Below are positions 35,462 through 44,239 of a stretch of 64,000 nucleotides of DNA, in pieces. Position numbers and translations under genes: made by a program. Each line of letters opens with the position of its first letter. The first letter of the stretch is position 1. The DNA lies in contig NZ_CAJEWB010000010.1 of NCBI RefSeq assembly GCF_903994035.1, forward strand, positions 62,001 to 126,000. The letters run 5' to 3'. The notes below the pieces were generated by a model. That model made no database searches. It was not told the DNA's origin and saw nothing but the letters and a program-made list of their open reading frames with translations. The DNA is from Phocicoccus pinnipedialis. GTDB lineage: Bacteria > Bacillota > Bacilli > Staphylococcales > Salinicoccaceae.

Positions 35462-37015
35462 GTGGCTGAAGTAAAGGCAAGGAAGAATTTCTTCCAACGA
35501 TTTCTAGACTTTATTGAATGGAGCGGTAACAAGTTACCTCATCCATTTACATTATTTATTAGTTTAGCTCTTATTACACTAGTATTATCAGCAATACTTT
35601 CAATATTAGACGTTTCAGTTGTACACCCTGGTGATTCATCTGAGATTGTTGAAGTAAATAACTTACTTAGCTCTGAAGGTATTCAATACATATTCTTAAG
35701 CATGACTGATAACTTCATTGGATTCGCACCACTTGGAGTTGTATTGATCACTATGCTAGGAATTGGTATTGCAGAACGTACTGGACTAATTGCAGCAGCA
35801 CTTCGTGCATTCATTTTTGCAATTCCAAAATCGCTTATTACCGCAGGACTTGTATTTGCAGGTGTGATGTCCTCAGTTGCGAGTGACGCAGGTTACGTTG
35901 TTTTACCACCACTTGGTGCAGTGATTTTCCTAACTTTAGGGAGACATCCACTAGCTGGTATTGCAGCGGCCTTCGCTGGGGTCAGTGGTGGGTTTAGTGC
36001 AAACCTCTTACTCAGTGGGACGGATGCAATGCTTTCAGAAATTACAATGGAAGCGGCAGCAGTGATTAGTCCTGATTACGTTGAGACGATGAACGTTGCA
36101 ATGAACTATTACTTCATTATCGTAAGTGTGTTCTTACTCACGTTAGTCGGGTGGTTTGTGACTGAAAAAATAGTAGAACCAAGGCTTGGAAAGTATGAAG
36201 GTAAGTTCTCAGTGAATGTTGAAGATGAGATGGCACCACTTTCTAAATTAGAAAAAAAAGGTCTGATCTATTCATTTATTTCAATTATTATATTTACGAT
36301 ACTTGCAGCAGTTCTAGTTGTATTCCCTTGGTCACCGCTTCGTGGAGAGGAAGGCACATATCTGAACACGATTATCCAATCACCATTTATGCAGAGTCTT
36401 GTACCAATCATTGCAATTTTATTCTTCGTGCCTGGCTTCGTATATGGTATTGTGACGAAGGCAATTAAAAATGATAAAGATGTCGCGAATCATTTAGCAG
36501 AAACTATGGCTACAATGGGAACTTTCATTGTACTTGCATTCGCAGCAGGACAATTCATCGCATTCTTCGCAGAATCGAACATTGGTCTTGTAATCGGTGT
36601 ATATGGCGCAGAGTTACTTGAAACTTTAAACTTAAAAGGTATCCCGTTAATAATTGGATTTATTTTAGTGACAGCAGTGATAAACTTATTTATTGGTAGT
36701 GCAAGTGCGAAGTGGGCGATGATGGCTCCGATTTTCGTACCGATTTTAATGCAGCTCGGATACTCGCCTGAGTTAACGACAATGGCATATCGTATTGCAG
36801 ACTCATCTACAAACATCATTACACCACTGATGACTTACTTCGCAATCATCATTGCATTTAGTCAGAAGTATGTAAAAGATCTCGGTATCGGAACACTCGT
36901 TTCAGTAATGTTACCATACTCATTATTTTTCTTAATTATGTGGTCAATTATGCTAATCGTATGGATGTTACTCGGATTACCGCTTGGACCAAACGCACCA
37001 ATTGTCTATCCATAA
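35462..37015 (+). CDS. AbgT-family transporter
   Basis: A 517-residue polytopic membrane protein starting at GTG 35462, where AGGAGG lies six bases upstream. About twelve hydrophobic stretches occur. Signature segments are FIEWSGNKLPHPFTLFI, GVMSSVASDAGYVVLPPLGAVIF, GVSGGFSANLLLSGTDAMLS, the hairpin-like IGSASAKWAMMAPIFVPIL and YRIADSSTNIITPLMTYFA. AbgT members carry p-aminobenzoyl-glutamate, and some export sulfonamides or dipeptide-like compounds. The substrate here is not proven. An AbgA-like hydrolase at 5.9 kb would be a fitting partner but is far away. Confidence 0.88.
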   Translation: MAEVKARKNFFQRFLDFIEWSGNKLPHPFTLFISLALITLVLSAILSILDVSVVHPGDSSEIVEVNNLLSSEGIQYIFLSMTDNFIGFAPLGVVLITMLGIGIAERTGLIAAALRAFIFAIPKSLITAGLVFAGVMSSVASDAGYVVLPPLGAVIFLTLGRHPLAGIAAAFAGVSGGFSANLLLSGTDAMLSEITMEAAAVISPDYVETMNVAMNYYFIIVSVFLLTLVGWFVTEKIVEPRLGKYEGKFSVNVEDEMAPLSKLEKKGLIYSFISIIIFTILAAVLVVFPWSPLRGEEGTYLNTIIQSPFMQSLVPIIAILFFVPGFVYGIVTKAIKNDKDVANHLAETMATMGTFIVLAFAAGQFIAFFAESNIGLVIGVYGAELLETLNLKGIPLIIGFILVTAVINLFIGSASAKWAMMAPIFVPILMQLGYSPELTTMAYRIADSSTNIITPLMTYFAIIIAFSQKYVKDLGIGTLVSVMLPYSLFFLIMWSIMLIVWMLLGLPLGPNAPIVYP

Positions 37016-37087
37016 ATATAGAAATTGTTTAACAATGATTAGGTCGGGGTATATTTAACATAAATCTAATCTGTTAGGAGAGATATA

Positions 37088-37288
37088 ATGGGTAAATTTG
37101 ATGATTTAAAAAAGCAAGCAATGGACAGAGGTAAAGACTTCGCAAATGAGCAAGTAGACAAACACCAAGAATCTCGTCTAAAAGGTAAAGACGGTGTGAA
37201 TAAACATATTGATAATGCTCAAGAAAAATTCCTAGGCGGCAATAAAAAAGAAGAAAAAGATGTAAAAGACGTAAAAGACGAAAAATAA
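37088..37288 (+). CDS. Small hydrophilic Lys/Asp-rich protein, 66 aa
   Basis: GGAGAG precedes the ATG. The 66-residue product has no hydrophobic segment and is very rich in Lys, Asp and Glu, with a repetitive end (KEEKDVKDVKDEK). The pattern MGKFDDLKKQAMDRGKDFANEQVDKH resembles small proteins annotated as Rv0909/MT0933-like antitoxins and general-stress CsbD-like proteins, but I cannot assign either. No toxin gene lies next to it. It has its own terminator. Confidence 0.65.
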   Translation: MGKFDDLKKQAMDRGKDFANEQVDKHQESRLKGKDGVNKHIDNAQEKFLGGNKKEEKDVKDVKDEK

Positions 37289-37301
37289 TTGGGATTATTA
37301 A

Positions 37302-37336
37302 GTCTCGGTGTGATTTACTTGCACCGAGGCTTTTTT
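37302..37336 (+). terminator. Terminator after the 66-aa gene
   Basis: A stem of seven perfect pairs (CTCGGTG 37304-37310 with CACCGAG 37322-37328), extended by wobble pairs at the base and followed by TTTTTT. Confidence 0.8.
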
Positions 37337-37400
37337 AATTTGTGATACATATAAGACACTTGTATAATTTAAATAGAGCAACTTCAAAAAGGAGTACAGT

Positions 37401-39995
37401 ATGAATAAATTAATTTTAATAGATGGTAACAGTCTAGCTTTTAGAGCGTTTTACGGATTGCCACTACTTACAAGTCAAAGTGGACTACACACAAATGCAA
37501 TCTTCGGTTTTGCTCGTGTATTAGACAAAATTATTCGCGAAGAAGAACCAACGCATTTCTTAGTTGCGTTTGATGCGGGTAAATCTACATTTAGACATAA
37601 AAAATATGAGGAATACAAGGGCGGTCGTCAAAAGACACCCCCAGAACTTGGGGAGCAGTTCGCGCCGATTCGTAAGCTGATAGATGCGTATGGAATTAAG
37701 AGATACGAAGAAATGGACTACGAAGCAGATGACATCATTGGTTCTCTGTCTAAGATGGCAGACGAAAACAAGATGGAAACGATCATCGTTACGGGTGACC
37801 GTGACTTAACTCAGCTTGCAAGTGAACATACTAAAATTTATTATACAAAAAAGGGTATTACAGACATCGATGTGTACACGCCTGAATTTATTAATGAAAA
37901 ATATGGCTTAACGCCACTTCAAATTATTGATATGAAAGGTCTTATGGGTGACACGTCAGACAACATACCTGGAGTTCCTGGCATTGGAGAAAAAACGGCG
38001 ATCAAGTTGCTTGATAAGTACGAGAGTGTCGAAGGTGTGTACGAAAATATCGATGAGCTAAAAGGTAAGCAAAAAGAAAATCTAGAGACAAATAAAGAAC
38101 TTGCGTTTATTTCTAAAGATCTCGCAACGATTTACAGAGATATGGAGTTCGACTTTACTTTAGAGGATCTTAAGCTTCCTGAAGAAAATCAAGAAGAAAA
38201 AATTGAAATCTATAAAGAGTATGGATTCAATTCACTTTTAGAACACATGGATGTACAAGAAGTTGAAGCGGTATCTGAATTTAATGTTGTAGAAGTGAAG
38301 TCACTCGATGATCTTAAAGCGGACGTTTCTATCTTCCTAGAAGCAGATGGTGATAACTATCTAGAAGTAGAAGCAAGATACTTTGGTGCAACAGACGGTG
38401 AGCACGTATTTGTTTCTACAATTGACGAAGTGAATAATGAATTAGAGTCATTCCTTAAGTCACGTAAGACAATCAACACGTATGATTTAAAACGTCATAT
38501 TGGTCTCTTATCACATCAAGATATTGATTTTGATCACTTTACAACGGATATCATGCTCGGAAGCTTTATTTTAGATCCGTCTCGAAAAATTATCGATGTC
38601 GCTGAAACAGCCCAAGCTTTCAGTATTAACATTGATAACGATGAGTTTCTATATGGTAAAGGAAGAACTAAGAAAACGCCCACGGACGAAGAAGCATTGT
38701 CATTCTTAACAAACAAAGTTATGGCAATTCATCATACATTACCTAAGATGGAAGTTCGACTTAAACATGATGAATTATATGACTTATGGATGGATTTAGA
38801 AATTCCACTGGCTAAAGTTTTAGCTAAGATGGAGTTAACAGGTATCACAGTTAATATTGATACGCTAAAAGATATGGAGAACGAACTTGCTGGTCAGTTA
38901 GAAACAATCGTCGAACATATCTATGAACTTGCAGGTGAATCATTTAATATTAACTCACCAAAACAGCTTGGAGAAATTTTATTTGAAAAGTTAGAGTTAC
39001 CTGTAATTAAAAAGACAAAAACAGGATACTCTACAGCAGTGGATGTATTAGAGAAACTTGAACCCAAACATGCAATCATCAAACATATCTTAGAGTATCG
39101 TACGTTAGCGAAACTGCAATCTACTTATGTAATTGGATTACAAAGCGATGTTAAGGAAGCGGGTAGAATCCATACACGCTTCAACCAGACACTCGCTCAA
39201 ACCGGACGATTATCCAGTGTGGATCCAAACTTACAAAACATTCCAACGCGTCTTGAAGAGGGTAGAAAGATTCGTAAAGCATTCGTATCTAGATCAGATG
39301 ATTATGTGCTATTAGCATTAGACTACTCTCAGATTGAACTACGAGTTCTTGCATCTATTACTAAAGATGAAAAAATGATCGAGGCCTTTAACAGTCATAA
39401 CGATATTCATACAACAACAGCTGCAAACGTATTCGGTGTACCAGTTGAAGATGTTACAAGTGAAATGCGTTCAAACGCCAAAGCCGTTAACTTCGGTATT
39501 GTGTATGGGATTTCTGATTACGGTCTGAGCCAACAACTTGGTATCACTAGAAAAGAAGCAAAAGAATTTATAGATACTTATCTGGATACATTTGTACGCG
39601 TGAAAGAATATATGGGTGATATCGTAAAAGAAGCGAAGCGTGATGGTTATGTTAAAACGCTATTAAATCGTCGTCGCTATATGCCAGATATCAATGCAAG
39701 AAACTTTAGTGTGAGAAGTTTTGCTGAACGTACAGCAATGAATTCACCGATTCAAGGAAGCGCAGCTGACATCATCAAACTTGCGATGGTGCATTACGCA
39801 GAAAGTGATAAGGTAAAAGATTTCGATGCAGAATTATTATTGCAAATCCATGACGAACTCATCTTCGATGTACGTAAAGATCAAGTGGAAGCATTCATTC
39901 CTGTAGTTAAAGAAATTATGGAGAACGCTCTGAAACTTGAAGTGGATTTAGAAGTCGATTATGAGTACGGAAAAAATTGGTATGAAATGGAGTAG
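37401..39995 (+). CDS. polA: DNA polymerase I
   Basis: An 864-residue PolA for gap filling and Okazaki primer removal. The N-terminal 5'-3' exonuclease (about 1-290) has LILIDGNSLAFRAFYGLP, YKGGRQKTPPE, DYEADDIIG, TGDRDLTQL and DTSDNIPGVPGIGEKTA. The middle exonuclease-like domain lacks obvious catalytic acids, as in other Gram-positive PolA. The polymerase domain has DPNLQNIPTRLEEGRKIRKAF, the catalytic DYSQIELRVLA, the O-helix RSNAKAVNFGIVYG and QIHDELIFDV. AAAGGAG is the SD. polA, mutM and coaE are packed as a repair operon. Confidence 0.97.
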   Translation: MNKLILIDGNSLAFRAFYGLPLLTSQSGLHTNAIFGFARVLDKIIREEEPTHFLVAFDAGKSTFRHKKYEEYKGGRQKTPPELGEQFAPIRKLIDAYGIKRYEEMDYEADDIIGSLSKMADENKMETIIVTGDRDLTQLASEHTKIYYTKKGITDIDVYTPEFINEKYGLTPLQIIDMKGLMGDTSDNIPGVPGIGEKTAIKLLDKYESVEGVYENIDELKGKQKENLETNKELAFISKDLATIYRDMEFDFTLEDLKLPEENQEEKIEIYKEYGFNSLLEHMDVQEVEAVSEFNVVEVKSLDDLKADVSIFLEADGDNYLEVEARYFGATDGEHVFVSTIDEVNNELESFLKSRKTINTYDLKRHIGLLSHQDIDFDHFTTDIMLGSFILDPSRKIIDVAETAQAFSINIDNDEFLYGKGRTKKTPTDEEALSFLTNKVMAIHHTLPKMEVRLKHDELYDLWMDLEIPLAKVLAKMELTGITVNIDTLKDMENELAGQLETIVEHIYELAGESFNINSPKQLGEILFEKLELPVIKKTKTGYSTAVDVLEKLEPKHAIIKHILEYRTLAKLQSTYVIGLQSDVKEAGRIHTRFNQTLAQTGRLSSVDPNLQNIPTRLEEGRKIRKAFVSRSDDYVLLALDYSQIELRVLASITKDEKMIEAFNSHNDIHTTTAANVFGVPVEDVTSEMRSNAKAVNFGIVYGISDYGLSQQLGITRKEAKEFIDTYLDTFVRVKEYMGDIVKEAKRDGYVKTLLNRRRYMPDINARNFSVRSFAERTAMNSPIQGSAADIIKLAMVHYAESDKVKDFDAELLLQIHDELIFDVRKDQVEAFIPVVKEIMENALKLEVDLEVDYEYGKNWYEME

Positions 39996-40000
39996 AGTAC

Positions 40001-40861
40001 ATGCCTGAATTACCGGAGGTAGAACTCGTAAAACGTGACCTTGAAAAGATTATTGGTCTAGAAATTGTAGATTACGAATTATCGAACTATGTCATCAATG
40101 GTCATAAAATAAATAAACGCACGATTGTAAAACAACCGCTAGATGAATTTAGACGCGTTCAAAACAGTACAATACTTTCCATTGGTAGACGAGGGAAGTA
40201 TATGTATTTCTCTTTGCGTAAAGAGAATATTGAGTTTAATTTAGTTGCACACCTCGGTATGAGTGGCGCATTCTTCATTGTGAATCATTTAGATGAAATC
40301 AGTGAAAAGAACTTTAAAAAACATTGGCAAGTCATCTTTCATTTATTAAATGGTCAAATGCTCGTCTATTCAGACATCAGACGTTTTGGAGAAATGCGCA
40401 TAGTTGAATCACTTGAAGGGTTTAAACCGATTGCAGAAATGGCTCCGGAATACACAGAAGAAATCGCGAGAGCACACTTTATTGATACGCTTAAGTCGGG
40501 TAGATATGATGAGTCATTCATTAAGCCGATCATTATGGATTCAAAAATACTTCCAGGTGTAGGAAATATATATGCATCTGAAGCATTATATCTCTCACAT
40601 ATTTTACCAACTAAACGCGTCAAAAATATAAGTAGAGAAAGACTTTCTAATCTTTTTGATGCAATTGTAGAAGTGTTTGAGCTATCTTTATCGTATGGTG
40701 GTTCAACCATCTCAGACTATCGCAGTGTCACAGGTGGCAGCGGAGAGATGCAGAACAAGTTTAAAGTTTATGGGTTAAACACATGTCCAGAAGGTCACAC
40801 ACTTAAGACAAAAGTCATGAATGGACGAAACACGTATTACTGTACGAAGTGTCAGAGGTGA
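40001..40861 (+). CDS. mutM: Formamidopyrimidine-DNA glycosylase
   Basis: A 286-residue base-excision enzyme that removes 8-oxoguanine. The N-terminal PELPEVE gives the catalytic Pro and Glu, IGRRGKYMYFSL the beta-strand Lys, and DIRRFGEMR, LPGVGNIYASEALY and the helix-two-turn-helix are present. The C-terminal zinc finger is unusual: Cys 262 in CPEGH is followed by Gly/His where a second Cys is expected, while Cys 281 and Cys 284 and the DNA-binding Arg 276 are normal. His 266 may replace the missing ligand. It begins six bases after polA. Confidence 0.95.
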   Translation: MPELPEVELVKRDLEKIIGLEIVDYELSNYVINGHKINKRTIVKQPLDEFRRVQNSTILSIGRRGKYMYFSLRKENIEFNLVAHLGMSGAFFIVNHLDEISEKNFKKHWQVIFHLLNGQMLVYSDIRRFGEMRIVESLEGFKPIAEMAPEYTEEIARAHFIDTLKSGRYDESFIKPIIMDSKILPGVGNIYASEALYLSHILPTKRVKNISRERLSNLFDAIVEVFELSLSYGGSTISDYRSVTGGSGEMQNKFKVYGLNTCPEGHTLKTKVMNGRNTYYCTKCQR

Positions 40862-40866
40862 ATCAG

Positions 40867-41463
40867 TTGAAAAAGAAGCATAAAGTCATCGGAATCACGG
40901 GTGGAATTGCGAGTGGTAAATCAACGGTGAGTGATTACATTAAATCAAAAGGCTATCCTGTACTAGACGCAGATATCTACGCTAGAAAAGTTGTAGAGCC
41001 AGGCAGTCAGGGTCTTAAAGAAATCGTGGAAGCTTTTGGAGAAGCAGCATTAAACGAAGACGGTACCATGAACAGACAACAAGTTGGGTCTATTATCTTC
41101 AATGATCCGAAGAAGAGAGCAATATTAAACGGAATCACACATCCAATTATTAGACAGAAGATGAATGAAGACCGAGATTTCTACCTACAAACCACACACG
41201 TATTTCAAGATATTCCACTCCTATTTGAGAACGGGCTAGAGCGCCAAATGGACGAAGTTATCGTCGTCTATGTAGACCGTGCTGTTCAAATTAAAAGACT
41301 AATGACTCGAAATAATATGAGTGAAGCAGACGCAATTTCACGAATTGAAAGTCAGATGTCACTAGATGAAAAAAAAGACCGTGCATCTGTAGTCTTCGAC
41401 AACACTGGGACTATAGAGACACTATATAAACAAATTGACGATTATTTGCAGGAATTGTCATAA
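40867..41463 (+). CDS. coaE: Dephospho-CoA kinase
   Basis: The last enzyme of coenzyme A synthesis, phosphorylating dephospho-CoA. I place the start at TTG 40867 (198 residues), six bases after AGAGGTG. The upstream GTG codons at 40849 and 40858 sit before or on that SD. The P-loop GITGGIASGKST lies at the N-terminus, then DADIYARKVVEPGSQG with catalytic Asp, and the lid region QIKRLMTRNNMSEADAISRIESQM. It follows mutM with only five bases between stop and start, as in other Bacilli. Confidence 0.94.
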   Translation: MKKKHKVIGITGGIASGKSTVSDYIKSKGYPVLDADIYARKVVEPGSQGLKEIVEAFGEAALNEDGTMNRQQVGSIIFNDPKKRAILNGITHPIIRQKMNEDRDFYLQTTHVFQDIPLLFENGLERQMDEVIVVYVDRAVQIKRLMTRNNMSEADAISRIESQMSLDEKKDRASVVFDNTGTIETLYKQIDDYLQELS

Positions 41464-41473
41464 ATAAACATTG

Positions 41474-41509
41474 TGAAAACGTTGTCATAAAACGGTTTTA
41501 TGGTATACT
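41474..41509 (+). promoter_or_regulatory. gapB promoter with perfect cre site and central palindrome
   Basis: TGAAAACGTTGTCA (41474-41487) matches the CcpA consensus TGWAANCGNTNWCA at every fixed position and covers the -35 TTGTCA (41482-41487). A 16-base spacer and TATACT (41504-41509) follow. The spacer holds a palindrome with eight-base arms CATAAAAC/GTTTTATG (41486-41502). TATGGTATACT (41499-41509) fits the CcpN box as I remember it in all but one position. Confidence 0.7.
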
Positions 41510-41544
41510 AATGATGATAAAAAATTAAAGGAGCTTTTTAAGTC

Positions 41545-42552
41545 ATGACTAAAGTAGCAATCAACGGATTAGGTAGAATTGGAAGACAAGTATTTCGTAT
41601 CGCAATGGAATCTGACAAACTTGAATTAGTTGCAGTAAACGCGAGCTACCCAGCAGAGGATCTTGCACACTTAATTAACTACGACTCAACGCATGGTAAA
41701 TGGGACAAAGTTGTAGAAGCTAAAGATGAGGATACGTTAGTAGTTGAGGGGAAAGAAATTAAGATTGTCAGCGACCGTAATCCTGAAAACTTACCTTGGA
41801 AAGACCTTGGCGTAGACATCGTATTCGAAGCAACTGGCGCTTTCAACCATGGTGACACAGCAGTGGCACACATCAATGCAGGTGCTAAAAAAGTTGTTTT
41901 AACAGGACCATCTAAAGGCGGAGACGTTCAAACATTAGTATTGGGTGTAAACGATGATCAGTTAGACGTAGAAAAATATGATATTTTCTCAAATGCTTCA
42001 TGTACAACAAACTGCTTAGCACCTGTGGCTAAAGTTTTAAACAACGCATTCGGAATCAAGAAAGGTCTAGTAACAACAGTACATGCGTACACATCAGACC
42101 AAAACATTCTAGACAACCCGCATAAAGACTTAAGACGTGCACGTTCAGCTGCAGACAATATCGTACCAACATCAACTGGTGCTGCAAAAGCAACAGCGTT
42201 AGTATTACCAGAACTTGAAGGTAAACTAGACGGTTTAGCATTACGCGTTCCAACACCAAACGTATCACTTGTAGATTTAGTAGTGGAATTAGATAAGACT
42301 GTTACAAAAGAAGAAGTGAATAAAGTATTAGAAGAAGCGGCAAACGGTGAATTAAAAGGGATTCTTGAAGTTACACATGCACCACTTGTATCACGTGACT
42401 TCTACACAAACCCACATTCATCAATCGTAGATGCAAGTTTAACGATGGTAATTGGTGACTCACAAGTTAAAGTACTATCTTGGTATGATAACGAGTGGGG
42501 TTACTCAACACGTACAGTTGAACTTGTTGAAAAAGTTGCAGAAAGCCTTTAA
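41545..42552 (+). CDS. gapB: Glyceraldehyde-3-phosphate dehydrogenase, gluconeogenic GapB type
   Basis: A 335-residue GAPDH. INGLGRIGRQVFR is the nucleotide-binding loop and ASCTTNCLAP holds the catalytic Cys 153. Residues 32-38 read NASYPAE in place of the NDL-type sequence of the NAD-specific glycolytic enzyme. This fits the NADP-preferring, gluconeogenic GapB of Bacillus and Staphylococcus, as does the position after coaE. It works in reverse of glycolysis to make sugars from TCA intermediates, in keeping with the cre site over its promoter. GGAG is the SD. Confidence 0.94.
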   Translation: MTKVAINGLGRIGRQVFRIAMESDKLELVAVNASYPAEDLAHLINYDSTHGKWDKVVEAKDEDTLVVEGKEIKIVSDRNPENLPWKDLGVDIVFEATGAFNHGDTAVAHINAGAKKVVLTGPSKGGDVQTLVLGVNDDQLDVEKYDIFSNASCTTNCLAPVAKVLNNAFGIKKGLVTTVHAYTSDQNILDNPHKDLRRARSAADNIVPTSTGAAKATALVLPELEGKLDGLALRVPTPNVSLVDLVVELDKTVTKEEVNKVLEEAANGELKGILEVTHAPLVSRDFYTNPHSSIVDASLTMVIGDSQVKVLSWYDNEWGYSTRTVELVEKVAESL

Positions 42553-42574
42553 TTTTATAAGAGTAAATTTATTA

Positions 42575-42611
42575 GATTCAAATTCTACATCGAGAATTTG
42601 AATCTTTTTTT
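42575..42611 (+). terminator. gapB terminator
   Basis: A perfect twelve-base stem (GATTCAAATTCT 42575-42586 with 42593-42604) with a six-base loop and a run of eight T. Confidence 0.9.
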
Positions 42612-42707
42612 TATATTGATGAAGCGGTTGAAAAAGATGAATGTTACATATAAATCAATACTTCAAAAGGATCAAAGGTTTGAAATTGGAAAATTATCTT
42701 CTTAAGG

Positions 42708-42735
42708 TGATATAATTTTATAGGAATTATAAAAT
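42708..42735 (+). promoter_or_regulatory. Promoter and inverted repeat before the carotenoid gene
   Basis: An extended -10 TGATATAAT (42708-42716) overlaps an inverted repeat with eight-base arms ATTTTATA/TATAAAAT (42715-42722 with 42728-42735) and spacer GGAAT. The repeat could be an operator at the transcription start or a short hairpin. The AT-rich context weakens it. Confidence 0.4.
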
Positions 42736-42788
42736 CCATAAAAATTTAAAAGGTAAATAGATGATACGTATTTAATGAGGTGTAAAAT

Positions 42789-43640
42789 TTGGGAAATCAT
42801 TTTAGTAAAATTGGTAAAGTAGTTGCACTAATAATTATAGCTATATTAATCGTTTTGACTATCGCTTTTACTGTTTCGGATGCGTCGTTAGAGATTGATC
42901 CGGAATTAATGCCTATTGTGGTGGCTCCTATGGCGTTAGTAGGCCTAGTTATAACGACGGTACATGCAGCGACAATGCTTGGTTGGAAGCCTGCACTTAG
43001 AATGATTGTGGTCGGTATGATAATCGCTTACGGCATTGAAGAGATCGGTGTGCATACTGGTCTTGTTTATGGCAGATATTACTTCACACCACTCATGGGT
43101 CCAAAGCTTGACGTAATTCCGATTGCTATCGTTTTCTTTTGGGTCTCACTTACTTATATCGCGTGGGTGGTAACTAACCTTCTTATTGACGGTTCACCGA
43201 CTCCAAAGAGACATACACATTCTCTGATAATATTCAGAGCTACAGTCGGTGCATTGGTTGTTACAACGTTTGACTTAATTGCCGATCCTTTTGCAGTGGC
43301 AAATGGATTGTGGGTGTGGTTAGACGGAGGTGCGTACTTCGGTGTACCGATCCACAACTATTTCGGATGGTTCATCGTTGCATTCGTATCGTACATTGTT
43401 CATGGATATCAGTTGCGCCGTGAAAACATCCCAGCATTTGAATTCGCATCAGTAGGTATGCGCAGATTGAGCATTGCGCCTCTATTGATGTACGGATTAT
43501 CAGGGCTTGCATTTATGTTTTTGAACTTCGAGGGACAATTAGGGTTAATCTCATTCTACCTATTCGGAATTCCATTTCTTGTTGCATCATGGAAATGGGG
43601 TATATGGTACAAGCATACTCAGAAAGCTGTTCAATCTTAA
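42789..43640 (+). CDS. Carotenoid biosynthesis protein, CruF/DUF422-like hydratase
   Basis: A 283-residue membrane protein with about seven helices starting at TTG 42789, six bases after GAGGTG. The segments YGIEEIGVHTGLVYGRYYFTPLMGP, PIAIVFFWVS, DLIADPFA...GLWVWLDGG-AYFGVPIHNYFGWFIVAF are typical of the PF04240 family. That family includes CruF, the C50/C40 carotenoid 1',2'-hydratase that adds water to the psi end of a carotenoid. No other carotenoid gene is in the window, so the substrate must come from elsewhere or the family member has another lipid role. It has its own promoter and terminator. Confidence 0.78.
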   Translation: MGNHFSKIGKVVALIIIAILIVLTIAFTVSDASLEIDPELMPIVVAPMALVGLVITTVHAATMLGWKPALRMIVVGMIIAYGIEEIGVHTGLVYGRYYFTPLMGPKLDVIPIAIVFFWVSLTYIAWVVTNLLIDGSPTPKRHTHSLIIFRATVGALVVTTFDLIADPFAVANGLWVWLDGGAYFGVPIHNYFGWFIVAFVSYIVHGYQLRRENIPAFEFASVGMRRLSIAPLLMYGLSGLAFMFLNFEGQLGLISFYLFGIPFLVASWKWGIWYKHTQKAVQS

Positions 43641-43710
43641 AGCACTAAAATTTTCTTGAGCAAAGGTAACACAAGTCAAGACGGCTCAGCTTTCTGATTA
43701 CTAAACATAA

Positions 43711-43746
43711 AAAGGCATTCATTCAAACCGGAATGAATGCCTTTTT
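43711..43746 (+). terminator. Terminator after the carotenoid gene
   Basis: A fourteen-base perfect stem (AAAGGCATTCATTC 43711-43724 with 43731-43744), six-base loop, TTTTT. Confidence 0.9.
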
Positions 43747-43882
43747 GTATAGATATAGAATCCGCAATTCTACAGTGTAAAATTACTTTGAGAAAATCAG
43801 CAAAAAAAGAATAATAGATTTCTTTAGAATAGAGAGAGGTTGATTATCTGACTTTTATTTTAAATTAATAGAAGTTTAATAA

Positions 43883-44148
43883 TTGAAAATTAGCATACTA
43901 TGGCTAGATGAGCAAAGTTTAAATAGTGCTGAAAAATTAATCGTAAGTTTGTAACTCGAGCATTGAGTTTATTAGTTGGAATAGCGGGAAGTATGATGAT
44001 TTTAACTTAATCTCAAAAAGTTGGAATAAAGATGAATCTCACGAATCACGATTAAAAGAATACTTTTTCGAGTGATTTATTAAGAGAGATTAAAAACATT
44101 CAAATTGTACAAAAAGCATTTAGGCTTACTAATATATTATCTGCATAA
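43883..44148 (+). pseudogene. Candidate frameshifted gene remnant
   Basis: Three consecutive open segments in two +1-shifted steps join to a plausible protein: KISILWLDEQSLNSAEKLIVS (in pieces, 43883-43954), SSIEFISWNSGKYDDFNLI...RLKEYFFE (43953-44075), then SDLLREIKNIQIVQKAFRL (44071-44148). Each reads as soluble protein and each ends exactly where the next begins. The start KISILWLDE vaguely recalls receiver-domain proteins, but I cannot name it. In DNA this AT-rich some of this could be chance. Confidence 0.35.
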
Positions 44149-44239
44149 ATATATACGTAAATCATTGCTGAAGAATTATAAAATGAGGTAAATAGATTCA
44201 GAAATTGCTTAAAACATAAACTATAAAATTATAACAGCT

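Noticed and set aside
43960-44010. Hydrophobic frame reading RALSLLVGIAGSMMILT
   Set aside because: Alternative frame over the suspected remnant; it is short, with no start or SD, and the hydrophilic frame joins better with its flanks.
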